Positions 33,654-43,481 of a stretch of DNA of 64,000 nucleotides are shown in pieces. The translations under genes and the position numbers were made by a program. The DNA is from Pirellulales bacterium. Its GTDB lineage: Bacteria > Planctomycetota > Planctomycetia > Pirellulales > JAEUIK01. The notes below the pieces were generated by a model. It was not told the origin of the DNA, did no database searches, and saw only the letters and a program-made list of their open reading frames with translations. The stretch spans positions 28,981-92,980 of the forward strand of contig JAIBBY010000017.1 in the NCBI GenBank assembly GCA_019694455.1. Direction: 5' to 3'. Numbering within the stretch: position 1 is the first letter of the stretch; each line of letters begins with the position of its first letter.

Positions 33654-34102
33654 CCAATTCTCGTGTGGGGGCCAGCGTGATCGGCACGGGTCGGCTGTAG
33701 GATGGGTGACGATTGTATCAGACCCCCAATGGCGCTCGCGGCATGGGGCCCGCGCGCAACGGCAATGCGCAACTGTCGAGCGGGTTTAGGGTTCAGACTG
33801 GCGGGGCACTTACCGGCAAGAGCGTCAGGAACTTGACAGCAGCGACCGGGGCGGGATAGGCTGACCAATACGGAAGTGCTTTGCCGACAAGGCGTTGCCG
33901 CCTGGAGAAAGCGCCAGCATGTTGGCGAATGGGGCGGGCTTGGTGAGAACGCGCCGCGGCAAGTAGAATTCCGGCCCCTCGTCTAGTTTGGTGCATCGGA
34001 ACAGAAGTTTTGGCTCGGCGCTGGCAGCGCTTATTCTTTGGGCTGCGCGTCGACTTGGCGAATCGCTTGCGGGCGAGATCGCCGCGGATGGAACAAGCGA
34101 GC
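33654..34102. other. intergenic region with a possible promoter
   Basis: About 450 bp between divergent genes. TTGACA at 33833-33838 and TAGGCT at 33857-33862 are 18 bases apart on the plus strand, a plausible promoter for the exported-protein pair downstream, with a long leader of ~235 bases. Frames here show no protein-like composition. Confidence 0.35.
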
Positions 34103-34948
34103 ATGACGGCAGTCGTGAGTCGATTCTTGGTGAGATCGCATTTCACATATCGTGTGGCCTCATGGGCCGTGGCTGGGACGCTGACGATCTGCGCCAGCGG
34201 CGCGCTTGCCCAGGAGGCGGCAAAGCGCCCGGCCAACTGGAAAGAAATGCAGGTCGCCGAGCCCCAAGGGGGCTATCGCGCGGCCAAGGCACAGGCCGAG
34301 GCGATGGTTCGCAGTGGGTCCGTCGCCGATCAGCAAACCTTTGACGCCTATTGGAAGTGGCATTTCGCCCAGCTCACGCGGTACGAATTGCGCAACAAAC
34401 TGCCGGCCATCCGCTCGCTCTTCAAGCAAAAACTGAAAGATCGGCAAGGCGCCGCGCAGGCGCGGCTGGTGAAAGAAATCGCGCTGCCGATGTTGACCGA
34501 AATCGTAGAGGACGCGGGCTACGACACGATTGTGCGCTACAACGCCTTGCTGATGTTGGGCGATTTGAATCAGACCGAGCCGAACGCGCGCGGACAAGGG
34601 GCGGTGGCGCTCGCCGAGGCGCTGCCGACGTTGCTGAAGTTCCTTGATCCCAAGTTGCCCGCCAACGACACCAATGACACGTTGCGCGTGGCGGCCTTGA
34701 TTGGCGTGCAGGGACACGCCGAGCGGGGGGGCGTGCGCGACGCGCAGCGGCGACAACAAGTACAAAAGCTATTGCAGCAAATCGCCGACGAAACGAATCC
34801 ACCGGCGGGACGCCAACCAGAAGTGCACGAGTGGATCACTAATCTCGCGAAAGTGGTGGCCAAGAGCATGCAGCCCGCCGGCTCCGTAGCCTCGGGCCGG
34901 TCGGCCAGGATGGAGCGCCGAGGAACGAGATCGTCGAACGAGCGGTAA
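34103..34948 (+). CDS. exported alpha-helical protein of unknown function
   Basis: 281 residues from ATG 34103; ATG 34088 is an alternative. Residues 1-~40 are a signal peptide ending CASGALAQ. The mature part is helical with HEAT-like repeats: AYWKWHFAQLTRYELRNKLP, AQARLVKEIALPMLTEIVED, VRYNALLMLGDLNQTEP, EALPTLLKFLDPKLPAND, TLRVAALIGVQGHAERG. The family is not recognised, but the segment 'NDTLRVAAL.G...HA' is typical of armadillo/HEAT scaffolds. It lies 36 bases upstream of a large HEAT-repeat lipoprotein in the same direction, so the two are likely co-expressed periplasmic partners. No catalytic motif is visible. Confidence 0.7.
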   Translation: MTAVVSRFLVRSHFTYRVASWAVAGTLTICASGALAQEAAKRPANWKEMQVAEPQGGYRAAKAQAEAMVRSGSVADQQTFDAYWKWHFAQLTRYELRNKLPAIRSLFKQKLKDRQGAAQARLVKEIALPMLTEIVEDAGYDTIVRYNALLMLGDLNQTEPNARGQGAVALAEALPTLLKFLDPKLPANDTNDTLRVAALIGVQGHAERGGVRDAQRRQQVQKLLQQIADETNPPAGRQPEVHEWITNLAKVVAKSMQPAGSVASGRSARMERRGTRSSNER

Positions 34949-34984
34949 TGTGCCGCGATCGCCAGCCAGGCAAAAGGATGTGCC

Positions 34985-37339
34985 GTGGCCTCAGTCAAGC
35001 GAACCTGCCAGAAGCGCTTTTCTCATTGCCTGATAGCGGCGCTGGTCGCCTGTTGGACCGGTTGCAGTTCGCTGCCTGACCTCAAGCGCTTGGCCGACGC
35101 GACGGACAAGAATGTTCCGCCCGAGGCTGCCAGCGACGCGCCGGCGGAGCCACCCGTCGACAAGGCCGCGCAACCCGACGCGCCGACCGAACCGAGCGCC
35201 GCGCTGGCCAAGCAACTTGCCGCCGGACGTTGGTGGCCAACGCCGCCCGCCGCCGGCGGCAAAATCGCCGAACACCGCTGGCGTCATGAGCAATTGGAGC
35301 AAGCGCTGAAAACGCCAGACGCCGCGCTGTTGCGACAGGTGGCGGACGGCAGCGACCGATACGCGGCGGCCGACGCCGTGATTGGACTGGCGCGGATTGG
35401 CGAAGTCGTACCGCGCGAGCGCTTGTTGGCGGTGGGCAGCGACGCGCAGTTGGAGACCAATCGGCGCTGCGCCGCCATCGAGGCGCTGGGCGAGATCGTC
35501 GAGCGCGAAGGGACGGCCGACTGGGAACTGTTGGCGCCGCTTTGCGATTCGGCACGCGAAGGATACGACGGCGGCGCGCACGCCGAGGCGATTGCGGTGG
35601 CCACCGAGCTAGCGATCGAGATACCGGCGGCGGCGATCGTCGAGGCGGCGCGCGCGAAGCCTGTCGAGCCGCGCAAGGCGGCGGCGCAATACTGCGCGGC
35701 GCGGGGAAAGGATTTGCCGATTGAGGTTTGCGATCTGCGGGCCGATCCTGACATCAACACGCGCAAAGCGGCGCTGGCGGCGATTGCCGCCTGCGCGCCG
35801 GAAGGGGCGGCGGACATGTTGGCGGCATCGCTCACCGACACCGATTTTGGCGCGCGGTTGGCCGCGACGCGGGCGCTGGGACAGGTGGATAGCGACCAGG
35901 CGCGGTCGCTGTTGCGCGCGCAGCTCAAGGACTCTGGCGAGTTGATCCGCGCGGCGGCGGTCGAAGCTCTGGCGGCCAGCGGCGCGCATGAGGAAATTTT
36001 GGAATTGGCGACCGATCGCTCGTGGCGAGTGCGCAAGTCGGTGGCGGCGTCGCTCGCCAAGACCCCGAGCCGCGACGCGCAGGTGCTGGCCGCGCAACTG
36101 CTCAAGGACCAAAGCCCCGAGGTCGAGGTGGCGGTGGTCGAGGCGGTGGCCCAGTGGCCGCTTGAACGTGGGGGAGAGATTTTGCTGACGGCGTGCGCGC
36201 ATGCGGCGCTGGTGACGCGGCAGCGGGCGGCCGAGCGACTGACGGCAATCTGGCCGGAGGCGAAGTTGTTTTCGGCCACGGCGCCGGTGGAACGCCGCGC
36301 GGAGATGATCGCCGAGTTGCGAGCGCAACTAGCGAGCGCCGCGCCGATGGCGCAGTTGCCAGACGTGGGCGCGAGGCGAGGGCGTGGCGATAGCGCGATC
36401 GGCGCCGAGGAACTGCAACAAACGCGGGAACTACTGGAGCGCCTAGCGCTGGCCAAGGGCGCCGATGAACAGCGCGCAATCAACGAAGAACTTGCCGCAG
36501 GGGGCGAGGCGCTGCTGCCGGCGTTGGAGGCAGTTGCCGGGTTGTCGGACGCCCCGTTGCCGGAGGCGCTCTATCGCGAGGTGTTGCCGGCGCTGGATCG
36601 GCGCTATGTACTACTGGCGCGCATGCAGGACGGCGACCAAAACGAGCGGCGGCGTGCGTCGAGCGAGCTTGCCGCGCTGGCGACGGTCGATGAGGCCGGT
36701 CCGCTCGCGCTGCGGCGGCTGGCCGAGATCATGCCGCGCGAGCGCGACGCGGTAGTGTGGCTGAACGTCTGGAAGATCGTCGGCGGCAGCACGAGCGATC
36801 CGGCGATGCGATTGGCGTATGCGGGACTAGCGCACACGGAGGCCGAAGTACGGCGCGAGGCGTGCGACTATCTTGGCGCGCATCCCTTGCCGGCGCATGA
36901 ACCAGCGCTAGCGGCGGCGCTAAGCGACTCGCCCGACGTGGCGCGGGCCGCCGCGCAGGCGCTAGGGCGGTGCGGGCCACTAACGGATGTGTCGCCGCTG
37001 CTCGTGGCGCTGGAGTCGAACGACCCGCGGTTGCGGTTGGCCGCGGCCATCAGCTTGACGCAGCTTGGCGAGCCAGCCGGGGGCGCGGCGCTGGAGCGAT
37101 ACAGCCACAGCGACGACGCCGACATTCGCCTGGCGGTGGCGCAAGCGCTGGGTGAGTTGGCCGATCCACAGTTCGCCGCGGCGCTAGCTCGGATGCTCGA
37201 TGATCGAGAAAGCATCCGCCGGGCGGCGCTATTGGCGCTGGAGCAGACGCTAGCGGACGAGATTCCGTATGAGCCAGCAGACGCCATCTCGCGCGACGAG
37301 CGTGTAGCGCGGTGGAAGCGGCGGTTCGCCGCGCAATAG
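34985..37339 (+). CDS. HEAT-repeat lipoprotein
   Basis: 784 residues from GTG 34985 (AAAGGAT upstream). The N-terminus ends in ALVACWTGC, a lipobox with Cys27 as the lipidated residue, followed by an Ala/Pro/Asp-rich linker. From about residue 110 to the end the protein is made of ~31-residue HEAT repeats. Examples are DRYAAADAVIGLARIGE, NTRKAALAAIAACAPEGAAD, FGARLAATRALGQVDSDQAR, ELIRAAAVEALAASGAHEEI, SWRVRKSVAASLAKTPS and, near the C-terminus, DIRLAVAQALGELADPQFAA. A HEAT scaffold anchored to a membrane would bind other proteins rather than catalyse. The exported helical protein encoded just upstream is the obvious candidate partner. Confidence 0.85.
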   Translation: MASVKRTCQKRFSHCLIAALVACWTGCSSLPDLKRLADATDKNVPPEAASDAPAEPPVDKAAQPDAPTEPSAALAKQLAAGRWWPTPPAAGGKIAEHRWRHEQLEQALKTPDAALLRQVADGSDRYAAADAVIGLARIGEVVPRERLLAVGSDAQLETNRRCAAIEALGEIVEREGTADWELLAPLCDSAREGYDGGAHAEAIAVATELAIEIPAAAIVEAARAKPVEPRKAAAQYCAARGKDLPIEVCDLRADPDINTRKAALAAIAACAPEGAADMLAASLTDTDFGARLAATRALGQVDSDQARSLLRAQLKDSGELIRAAAVEALAASGAHEEILELATDRSWRVRKSVAASLAKTPSRDAQVLAAQLLKDQSPEVEVAVVEAVAQWPLERGGEILLTACAHAALVTRQRAAERLTAIWPEAKLFSATAPVERRAEMIAELRAQLASAAPMAQLPDVGARRGRGDSAIGAEELQQTRELLERLALAKGADEQRAINEELAAGGEALLPALEAVAGLSDAPLPEALYREVLPALDRRYVLLARMQDGDQNERRRASSELAALATVDEAGPLALRRLAEIMPRERDAVVWLNVWKIVGGSTSDPAMRLAYAGLAHTEAEVRREACDYLGAHPLPAHEPALAAALSDSPDVARAAAQALGRCGPLTDVSPLLVALESNDPRLRLAAAISLTQLGEPAGGAALERYSHSDDADIRLAVAQALGELADPQFAAALARMLDDRESIRRAALLALEQTLADEIPYEPADAISRDERVARWKRRFAAQ

Positions 37340-37499
37340 GCGGCCGCGCCTGTCATTTATCTGAGCGCCGTTGCGCGCCGCCGAAGCGCAGGCGACAAGT
37401 CAACGTGAGCGCAATACCGATGGCGCGACAGCGCTGCGAGACCGCGCGATCCCCGCATTAGTGCGGCGTTTGTCGGCAAGCGGCGCTTGCTGTAACACG

Positions 37500-37550
37500 C
37501 ATTTGGCGGCATATCATTAAAATTTCCAATGGGCATTATAAAAGGAATTG
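37500..37550 (+). promoter_or_regulatory. AT-rich island, possible promoter region of the beta-oxidation genes
   Basis: In the 367-bp gap between the HEAT lipoprotein and the fadB-like gene, this ~50-bp patch is markedly AT-rich. It contains TATAAA at 37537-37542, with a poor -35 (TCATTA) 17 bases before it. The rest of the gap is GC-rich and shows no gene. Confidence 0.3.
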
Positions 37551-37706
37551 GTTGCGCTGGATGCTGGCCGGCGGCTTTGGGCGCGTGCTATAAACGAACT
37601 CAGTCAAGACGCGCACGCGCGGCGCCCGGCGAAGCAACAAGGGTGTCCCTAGCGCGTGCCACGCACTCCCGCCCCGGATCGCTTCTAACGCAAGGTGACG
37701 TTTCGC

Positions 37707-39851
37707 ATGAGCGAACCCACGATTCAACTATCGTTTCCTGAGCCCGATATCGCCCAACTGACGTTCGACGCGCCCGGCAAAGGCGCCAACGTGTTCTCGC
37801 GCCATGTGCTGGAAGAGCTCGACGCGCACCTGAACCAGTTGGAAAAGCGGACCGACCTGGCCGGGCTGATTATTCGTTCGGGCAAGCCGGGGCAGTTCAT
37901 TGCGGGCGCCGACATCACCGAGTTCGCGGCGGCCAAAGACATCACGCGGGAGCAGGTGTACGAGATGTGCACCGGCGGACGCAAGCTATTTCAACGACTT
38001 TCCAAGACGCCGTTTGTCACCGTGGCGGCGATCGACGGCATCTGCCTGGGTGGCGGCGCCGAGATTTCTTGCTGGTGCGATCGTCGGCTAATCGCCGACG
38101 ACCGGCGCGCTCAGATTGGTTTTCCGGAAGTGAAGATTGGCATTATTCCTGGCTGGGGGGGGACTGCCCGCGCGCCGCGGATGATCGGTCTGGGGAACGC
38201 GATCGAGATGATCGCCAGCGGCGAGCCGGTCGACGCGCGGACGGCGTACAACATGGGGCTGGTTTCGGATGTGGTGGCGACCGACAAGCTGCAAGCCGCC
38301 GCAATTGGCTTGGTGCGGGCGGAGCAGAAGTCAAAGCAATATCTCAAGGATCGCGAGACGTGGAGCGGTCCGTTGCCGCTGGACAGCACCGAGTTGGGCT
38401 TTTTGGCGGTCACGGCCAACGCGTTCATCAGCGGTCAGACCAAGGGGAACTATCCGGCGCCGATCGCCGCCTTGAACACCATGGTCGGCGTGGCGGGCGA
38501 AGGGATTGAAAAAGCGTGCGAGGCCGAAGCCAATGGCATGGCCGACTTGTTCGGCACGCCGATCAACCGCTCGCTGATCAACGTCTTCTTGTTGATGGAC
38601 CGCAACAAGAAGGACACCGGCATCGACCGGACCGACATCAAGCCGCGGCCGATCAAGTCGGTGGGCGTGTTTGGGGCGGGCATCATGGGGGCGGGCATTG
38701 CCGCCGCCGCTGTGCGTAAGAAGATTCCGGTCACGATCAACGACGCGATGACCGCGGCCCTGGAGAAGGGGGTGCGCGGCATTTTGGAAGAGGTGTCGTT
38801 CGACAAGAAGCTGAAGGGCCCCAGCGGGCCGAAGATGCTGGAGAACGCGCCGCTGGTGAACGCCACCACACTGGACAACGAGTTCAAGAGTTGCGATCTG
38901 GTCATCGAGGCGGTGATCGAGAACCCGGACATCAAGAAGAAACTGTACGCGCGGGTTGAGCCACTATTGGGACCAGAGGCGATTCTGGCGACGAACACGT
39001 CGACGATTCCGATCGCGCGACTGGCCGAGGGACTCAAGCATCCGGATCGCTTCTGCGGGATTCACTTCTTTAACCCCGTGCGGCAGATGCCGCTGGTGGA
39101 AGTGATTCGCGGCCCCAAGACCAGCGACGAGACGGTGGCCACCGCGGTGGCGTACGCCAAGGGCATTGGCAAGTCGCCGATCGTGGTAAATGACGGGCCG
39201 GGCTTTTTGGTCAATCGCCTGTTGCTGCCATACATGAACGAGGCGCTGGAACTGATGCTCGACGGCGCCGACATGGCCGCCATCGAGAAGGCGGCGCAAC
39301 GATTCGGCATGCCGATGGGACCCCTCACGTTGTACGACGTGGTGGGCATCGACACCGCGTTTTACGCCGGCCATGTGATGTATGAGTCGTTCCCGGATCG
39401 GGTGGTCAACTCGCCGATCCTGGCCGCGATGGTGGAGAAGAAGCGGTTTGGCCAGAAGACGGGCGCCGGTTTCTACAAGTACGGCGGCGGCAAGAAGGGA
39501 AAGGGCGAGGTCGATCCCGAGCTAGAGACCATCGTCGGCCCGCATCGCCGGGCGCAGGGGCTGAAGTTCAGCACCGAGCAGATCCAGAACCGACTCTTCC
39601 TGCCGATGGTGCTGGAGGCGACGCGTATTTTGGAAGAGAAGGTGGTGCGCGACCCGCGCGATGTGGACCTGGGCCTGATCTTTGGCACCGGGTTCCCACC
39701 GTTCAAGGGGGGCCTGTTGTTCTGGGCGGATCAGATCGGCGCCGCCAAGATCGTGGAGTTGCTCAAGCCGCTGGAGTCGCTGGGCGAGCGGGCCAAACCA
39801 ACGCCGATGCTGTTGGATCTGGCGGCCAAGGGTCGCGGCTTCTACGGCTAA
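37707..39851 (+). CDS. fatty acid oxidation multifunctional enzyme (enoyl-CoA hydratase / 3-hydroxyacyl-CoA dehydrogenase)
   Basis: 714 residues, as in FadB/FadJ. Residues 1-~190 are the crotonase domain (FIAGADITEF, AIDGICLGGGAEISCWCD, QIGFPEVKIGIIPGWGGT) with the hydratase Glu residues. Residues ~315-500 are the NAD-binding part (VGVFGAGIMGAGIAAAAVRK, the G-x-G-x-x-G loop near 320), then NTSTIPIARLAEGLKHPDRF and HFFNPVRQMPLVEVI. The C-terminal dimerisation domains contain GPGFLVNRLLLPYMNEALEL and GTGFPPFKGGLLFWAD. It performs two successive steps of beta-oxidation in the cytoplasm. ATG 37707 is preferred over GTG 37695 because AAGGTGA is well placed. The thiolase gene follows after 81 bases. 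Confidence 0.95.
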   Translation: MSEPTIQLSFPEPDIAQLTFDAPGKGANVFSRHVLEELDAHLNQLEKRTDLAGLIIRSGKPGQFIAGADITEFAAAKDITREQVYEMCTGGRKLFQRLSKTPFVTVAAIDGICLGGGAEISCWCDRRLIADDRRAQIGFPEVKIGIIPGWGGTARAPRMIGLGNAIEMIASGEPVDARTAYNMGLVSDVVATDKLQAAAIGLVRAEQKSKQYLKDRETWSGPLPLDSTELGFLAVTANAFISGQTKGNYPAPIAALNTMVGVAGEGIEKACEAEANGMADLFGTPINRSLINVFLLMDRNKKDTGIDRTDIKPRPIKSVGVFGAGIMGAGIAAAAVRKKIPVTINDAMTAALEKGVRGILEEVSFDKKLKGPSGPKMLENAPLVNATTLDNEFKSCDLVIEAVIENPDIKKKLYARVEPLLGPEAILATNTSTIPIARLAEGLKHPDRFCGIHFFNPVRQMPLVEVIRGPKTSDETVATAVAYAKGIGKSPIVVNDGPGFLVNRLLLPYMNEALELMLDGADMAAIEKAAQRFGMPMGPLTLYDVVGIDTAFYAGHVMYESFPDRVVNSPILAAMVEKKRFGQKTGAGFYKYGGGKKGKGEVDPELETIVGPHRRAQGLKFSTEQIQNRLFLPMVLEATRILEEKVVRDPRDVDLGLIFGTGFPPFKGGLLFWADQIGAAKIVELLKPLESLGERAKPTPMLLDLAAKGRGFYG

Positions 39852-39932
39852 ACCGAGTCCGAGCAAAAAACAACTGCGCAACAAAATTTGAAAACTTTCG
39901 CGGGCCGCGCGGCCCGAGCGTGGAGAGAAGCG

Positions 39933-41090
39933 ATGAAGAACGCGGTGATTGTCGACTGTGTGCGAACTGCGGTGGGCCGCGCCCACAAAGACAAGGGCGC
40001 CTACCGCGATGTGCGGTCGGACGATCTGGCGGTGCAGGTCGTCAAGGCGCTGGTCGCGCGCAGCGGCATCGACCCCACGGCGATCGAAGACATTGTGATG
40101 GGCAACACCCAGCAGGTGGGCGAGCAAGGCATGAACGCCGCCCGCTGCATTGGGCTGATGGCGGGTTTGCCGATCGAGTCGGGCGGGACGACGGTCAATC
40201 GGCTGTGCGGCTCGGCGCTGCAGGCGTTGAATCAGGCGGTGCATTCGATATTGGCCGGGGCGGAAGATTGCCAGGTAGTGGGGGGCCTCGAGCACATGCA
40301 GCATTTTCCGATGGACGCCGGCGCCGACCCCAACCCCAAGCTGTTTCATCGCACCTCGAAGGGGGCGCTGGGCATGGGCTTTACGGCGGAGTTTTTGGCG
40401 ATGTCGCAAGGCATCAGCCGGCCGGAGCAAGACGCCTTCGCGGCGCGATCGCATCAACTGGCGGCCGCGGCGCATGCCAAGGGAGAGTTCAAGAAAGAGA
40501 TCGTGCCGGTCTGGGGCAAGGACGAGAACGGCGAGCGCATGCTTTTGGAAATTGACCAGTGCGTGCGGCCCGATTGCACGCCCGAGTCGCTGGCCACGCT
40601 GAAGCCGGCGTTCGTGCCGGGGATGGGGACCGTGACGGCGGGGAACAGCTCGCCGCTGAACGACGGCGCGGCGGCGATGCTGGTGATGAGCGAGGAGAAG
40701 GCCAAGGCGCTGGGGCTGAAGCCGCTGGTGCGGATTCGCGCGACGGCCATCGCCGGCGTCGATCCGGCGGTGATGGGGACCGGCCCCGTGCCGGCGACCA
40801 AGAAGGCGCTGGAGCGGGCGGGCATGAAGCTGGAAGACATTGATCTGATCGAGCTGAACGAGGCGTTCGCATCGCAGGCATTGGCCTGCATGCGGATGCT
40901 GAAGATGAACGAAGACAAAGTGAACGTACGCGGCGGCGCGATCGCGATTGGTCACCCGTTGGGGGCCAGCGGCGCACGAGTCGCCACCACCTTGATTCAT
41001 AACATGATCGATCGAGGCGCGAACACCGGTCTGGCGACGATGTGCATCGGCGTCGGTCAGGGAATCGCCACGATTTTCGAGCGAGTCTAG
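39933..41090 (+). CDS. acetyl-CoA acyltransferase (3-ketoacyl-CoA thiolase)
   Basis: 385 residues. Thiolase motifs: nucleophile C92 in [56 protein letters not shown]; the His loop [16 protein letters not shown]; and the second Cys in [19 protein letters not shown]. It carries out the last step of beta-oxidation, splitting 3-ketoacyl-CoA with CoA. It pairs with the fadB-like gene 81 bases upstream, matching the alpha4beta4 or alpha2beta2 complexes of FadBA type. ATG 39933 has GGAGAGAAG just upstream and begins [20 protein letters not shown], the usual N-terminus. Confidence 0.96.
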   Translation: MKNAVIVDCVRTAVGRAHKDKGAYRDVRSDDLAVQVVKALVARSGIDPTAIEDIVMGNTQQVGEQGMNAARCIGLMAGLPIESGGTTVNRLCGSALQALNQAVHSILAGAEDCQVVGGLEHMQHFPMDAGADPNPKLFHRTSKGALGMGFTAEFLAMSQGISRPEQDAFAARSHQLAAAAHAKGEFKKEIVPVWGKDENGERMLLEIDQCVRPDCTPESLATLKPAFVPGMGTVTAGNSSPLNDGAAAMLVMSEEKAKALGLKPLVRIRATAIAGVDPAVMGTGPVPATKKALERAGMKLEDIDLIELNEAFASQALACMRMLKMNEDKVNVRGGAIAIGHPLGASGARVATTLIHNMIDRGANTGLATMCIGVGQGIATIFERV

Positions 41091-41359
41091 TTGGTAGGGG
41101 GACTCGCTCGAATTTACTTGCAGTCTGGTTCCGCCAGGGCCGGTTGATTGTGGCCGTGGCGGCGTCAGCTTACGATAGACCGTTTCCTTGAGGGGGTCGC
41201 CGCCGGCGGCCGTGAACCAATTTGTTCCGCGCCCTACGCCAATTGGCGTAGTGGCACGGCTCGTTCGCTTTATTACTCAGCGACACAACCGGCTCTCGAA
41301 ACTCGCCCCGCGAGGCCTCTTGAGTCTGTTCTGTCCGCAAACTCCAAGGGTAAAGGCAC

Positions 41360-43315
41360 ATGTCAACCAGAACCGAAGCGGATGCCGAGTTGAAATCGCA
41401 AGGCGCCAACGGCGCGCATGTTGAGGAGAAGGAGTCGTTCGCCGAGACGGCCTTGAAGCTCGGCGGCAAGAGCGCGGAGGAGGCGCGTCGGACGGGGGCG
41501 ATCGACAAGGCAGACGATCAGGTGGAGGACTTGTTCAAGTTCCGCACCACCGCTAGCCCGATTCACCGGGCGGTATGGGACGCGGAGTTGCCGGTCGATC
41601 TGTTCGCGAGCCAGCCCACCAAGGTCGCGCCGGAAATCGACAAGGTGATGACGGACTCGATGAACGTGGTCCGACGTCATCGCGACGCCAAGACGCTGTA
41701 CAACGACGAAGGCAAGATCACCGACGCCTGCCTGAACGATTTGGGTGGCGCCGGCTACTGGGGGCTGTTGGTTGACAAGCAATACGGCGGTTCGGGGGCT
41801 CCGTTCGCCGCCTTCGCGCCGTTCATCACCAAGATGGCGATGCTGGAAGCCACGGTGGCGGGTCTGGCCTCGGTGCATGGTTGCATCGGCGCCGTCGATC
41901 CGGTGCGCACGTTTGGCTCGTCCGAGCAGAAGCAGCGCTTCTTGCCGAAACTGGCCAGCGGCGAGCGGTTGAGCGCGTTCGCGCTGACGGAGCCGGGGGC
42001 CGGATCGGACCTGACGCAACTCCACACCCGCGCGGAGTTGCAGGGCGACCATTATGTGGTGAACGGCGAGAAGCTGTTCATCACCAATGTGACGCCGGGC
42101 CGAACGATTGGCCTGGTGTGCCTCATCAAGGACAAGCCGGCGGTGCTGATCGTCGATCTGCCGGAGCAGGAGAGCGAGAACTTCTGGCTGAAGAAGTACG
42201 GCCTGTACGCCATCCGCGGCGCGTACAACCGCGGCATCATCTTCAAGGATTTTCATGTGCCGGCGGAGAACCTGCTGCAACCCAAGCGCGGCGACGGCTT
42301 GACCATCGCCTATCACGGGTTGAACCTGGGTCGCGTGTCGCTGTGCGCCAACGCGGCGGGCATGATGCGGCGGATGCTAATCGGCATGGTACCGTGGGCC
42401 CGCTTCCGCAAGACGTACGGACAGGCGATCTCGAGTCGCGAACTGGTGCAGAAGCGATTGGGCTCGTTGGCGGGGCTGATTGTGGCCTCCGACGCGCTGG
42501 TCGAGTGGTGCGCCAGCTTGCTGGATCAGGGTTATCGCGGCGAAATGGAGTGCATCATCGCCAAGATCTTTGGCAGCGAAGCGCAGAAGCACGCCGCCAT
42601 TGAGTACTTCATGAAGACGCACGGTGGCCGCAGCTTCCTGGAAGGTCACCTGTTTGGCGACAACGTGCACGAGTTCCTCGCCCCGTGCATCTACGAGGGC
42701 GAAGGCGAAATGCTCGGCATGGCGTTCTTCAAGAGCATGGTCAAGCAGCACGGCGTCGAGTTCTTCGAACCGATCGGACGGGCGCTGCAATCGGCCGGCA
42801 TCAAGAAGCCGAGCATGGCCAACCCGGCGCATCTGTGGGCGCTGCGCGGCCCGATGATGAACTACGGCAAGTGGATGATGTCGCAGCGGTTGCGGCGGGC
42901 GCCGAAGCCGGCCATGCCGACCTTGCCCGCCAAGCTGGAGGCGCATGCCGAGTTCGCCATCAACTTCCTGCAAAAGGCGCCGCTGGACATCAGCGGCACC
43001 ATGAGCAAGTACCAGTTGGCGCTGGCGGATCGTCAGTGCCGGATGGCGGAGATCTCGCAGCGGCTGCAAGACGCCGTGGTGATGCTGTGCACCGCCTTGT
43101 GGGGCGGACGACAGCAGAACGAGGTGCTGCGCGACGCGGCCGACATCGCCTGCCAGGACTTGGCGCGGCGGATCACCGGCAAGCGCGTGACCGACAGCTA
43201 CTTCCGCAGCGTCACCAAGTTGGGCCAGACCATCGCGGAGCAAGACGGCTGGAAGGCGCTGTGCCCGATCGCGGATTACACGCCGGAAGAAATCCTCATG
43301 TCGTACAAAGACTAG
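41360..43315 (+). CDS. large acyl-CoA dehydrogenase (FadE/VLCAD-type)
   Basis: 651 residues, of the long acyl-CoA dehydrogenase type with a C-terminal extension. The first ~70 residues are hydrophilic and charged. The core has [80 protein letters not shown] and [20 protein letters not shown]. The latter half carries the extra helical region ([40 protein letters not shown]). It catalyses the first beta-oxidation step and would hand electrons to ETF; etfB lies next. AAGGGTAAAGG precedes ATG 41360. A terminator follows at 43377-43416. Confidence 0.93.
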   Translation: MSTRTEADAELKSQGANGAHVEEKESFAETALKLGGKSAEEARRTGAIDKADDQVEDLFKFRTTASPIHRAVWDAELPVDLFASQPTKVAPEIDKVMTDSMNVVRRHRDAKTLYNDEGKITDACLNDLGGAGYWGLLVDKQYGGSGAPFAAFAPFITKMAMLEATVAGLASVHGCIGAVDPVRTFGSSEQKQRFLPKLASGERLSAFALTEPGAGSDLTQLHTRAELQGDHYVVNGEKLFITNVTPGRTIGLVCLIKDKPAVLIVDLPEQESENFWLKKYGLYAIRGAYNRGIIFKDFHVPAENLLQPKRGDGLTIAYHGLNLGRVSLCANAAGMMRRMLIGMVPWARFRKTYGQAISSRELVQKRLGSLAGLIVASDALVEWCASLLDQGYRGEMECIIAKIFGSEAQKHAAIEYFMKTHGGRSFLEGHLFGDNVHEFLAPCIYEGEGEMLGMAFFKSMVKQHGVEFFEPIGRALQSAGIKKPSMANPAHLWALRGPMMNYGKWMMSQRLRRAPKPAMPTLPAKLEAHAEFAINFLQKAPLDISGTMSKYQLALADRQCRMAEISQRLQDAVVMLCTALWGGRQQNEVLRDAADIACQDLARRITGKRVTDSYFRSVTKLGQTIAEQDGWKALCPIADYTPEEILMSYKD

Positions 43316-43376
43316 AGTTCTGTTGAGCAATCGACAGACTACCAGTTGCGACGTGAGGCGATAGTCAGCAGTTTGC

Positions 43377-43416
43377 GACACGCTCAGGCCTTGGCGCTTG
43401 AGCGTGTCGTTTTATT
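43377..43416 (+). terminator. rho-independent terminator after the acyl-CoA dehydrogenase gene
   Basis: GACACGCTCA (43377-43386) pairs perfectly with TGAGCGTGTC (43399-43408), loop of 12 bases, followed by GTTTTATT. It separates the dehydrogenase from etfB, so etfB needs its own promoter or some read-through. Confidence 0.85.
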
Positions 43417-43481
43417 GAGCAATCGCGGCGGATCCGGCCACGGCCATCGCGTGGCCGCCGCCCACGGAGGAAGTACCGACG

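Noticed and set aside
39522..41000. Minus-strand open frame of nearly 500 codons across the end of the fadB-like gene and the thiolase
   Set aside because: Shadow of two confident genes, His/Arg-rich translation without any recognisable motif.
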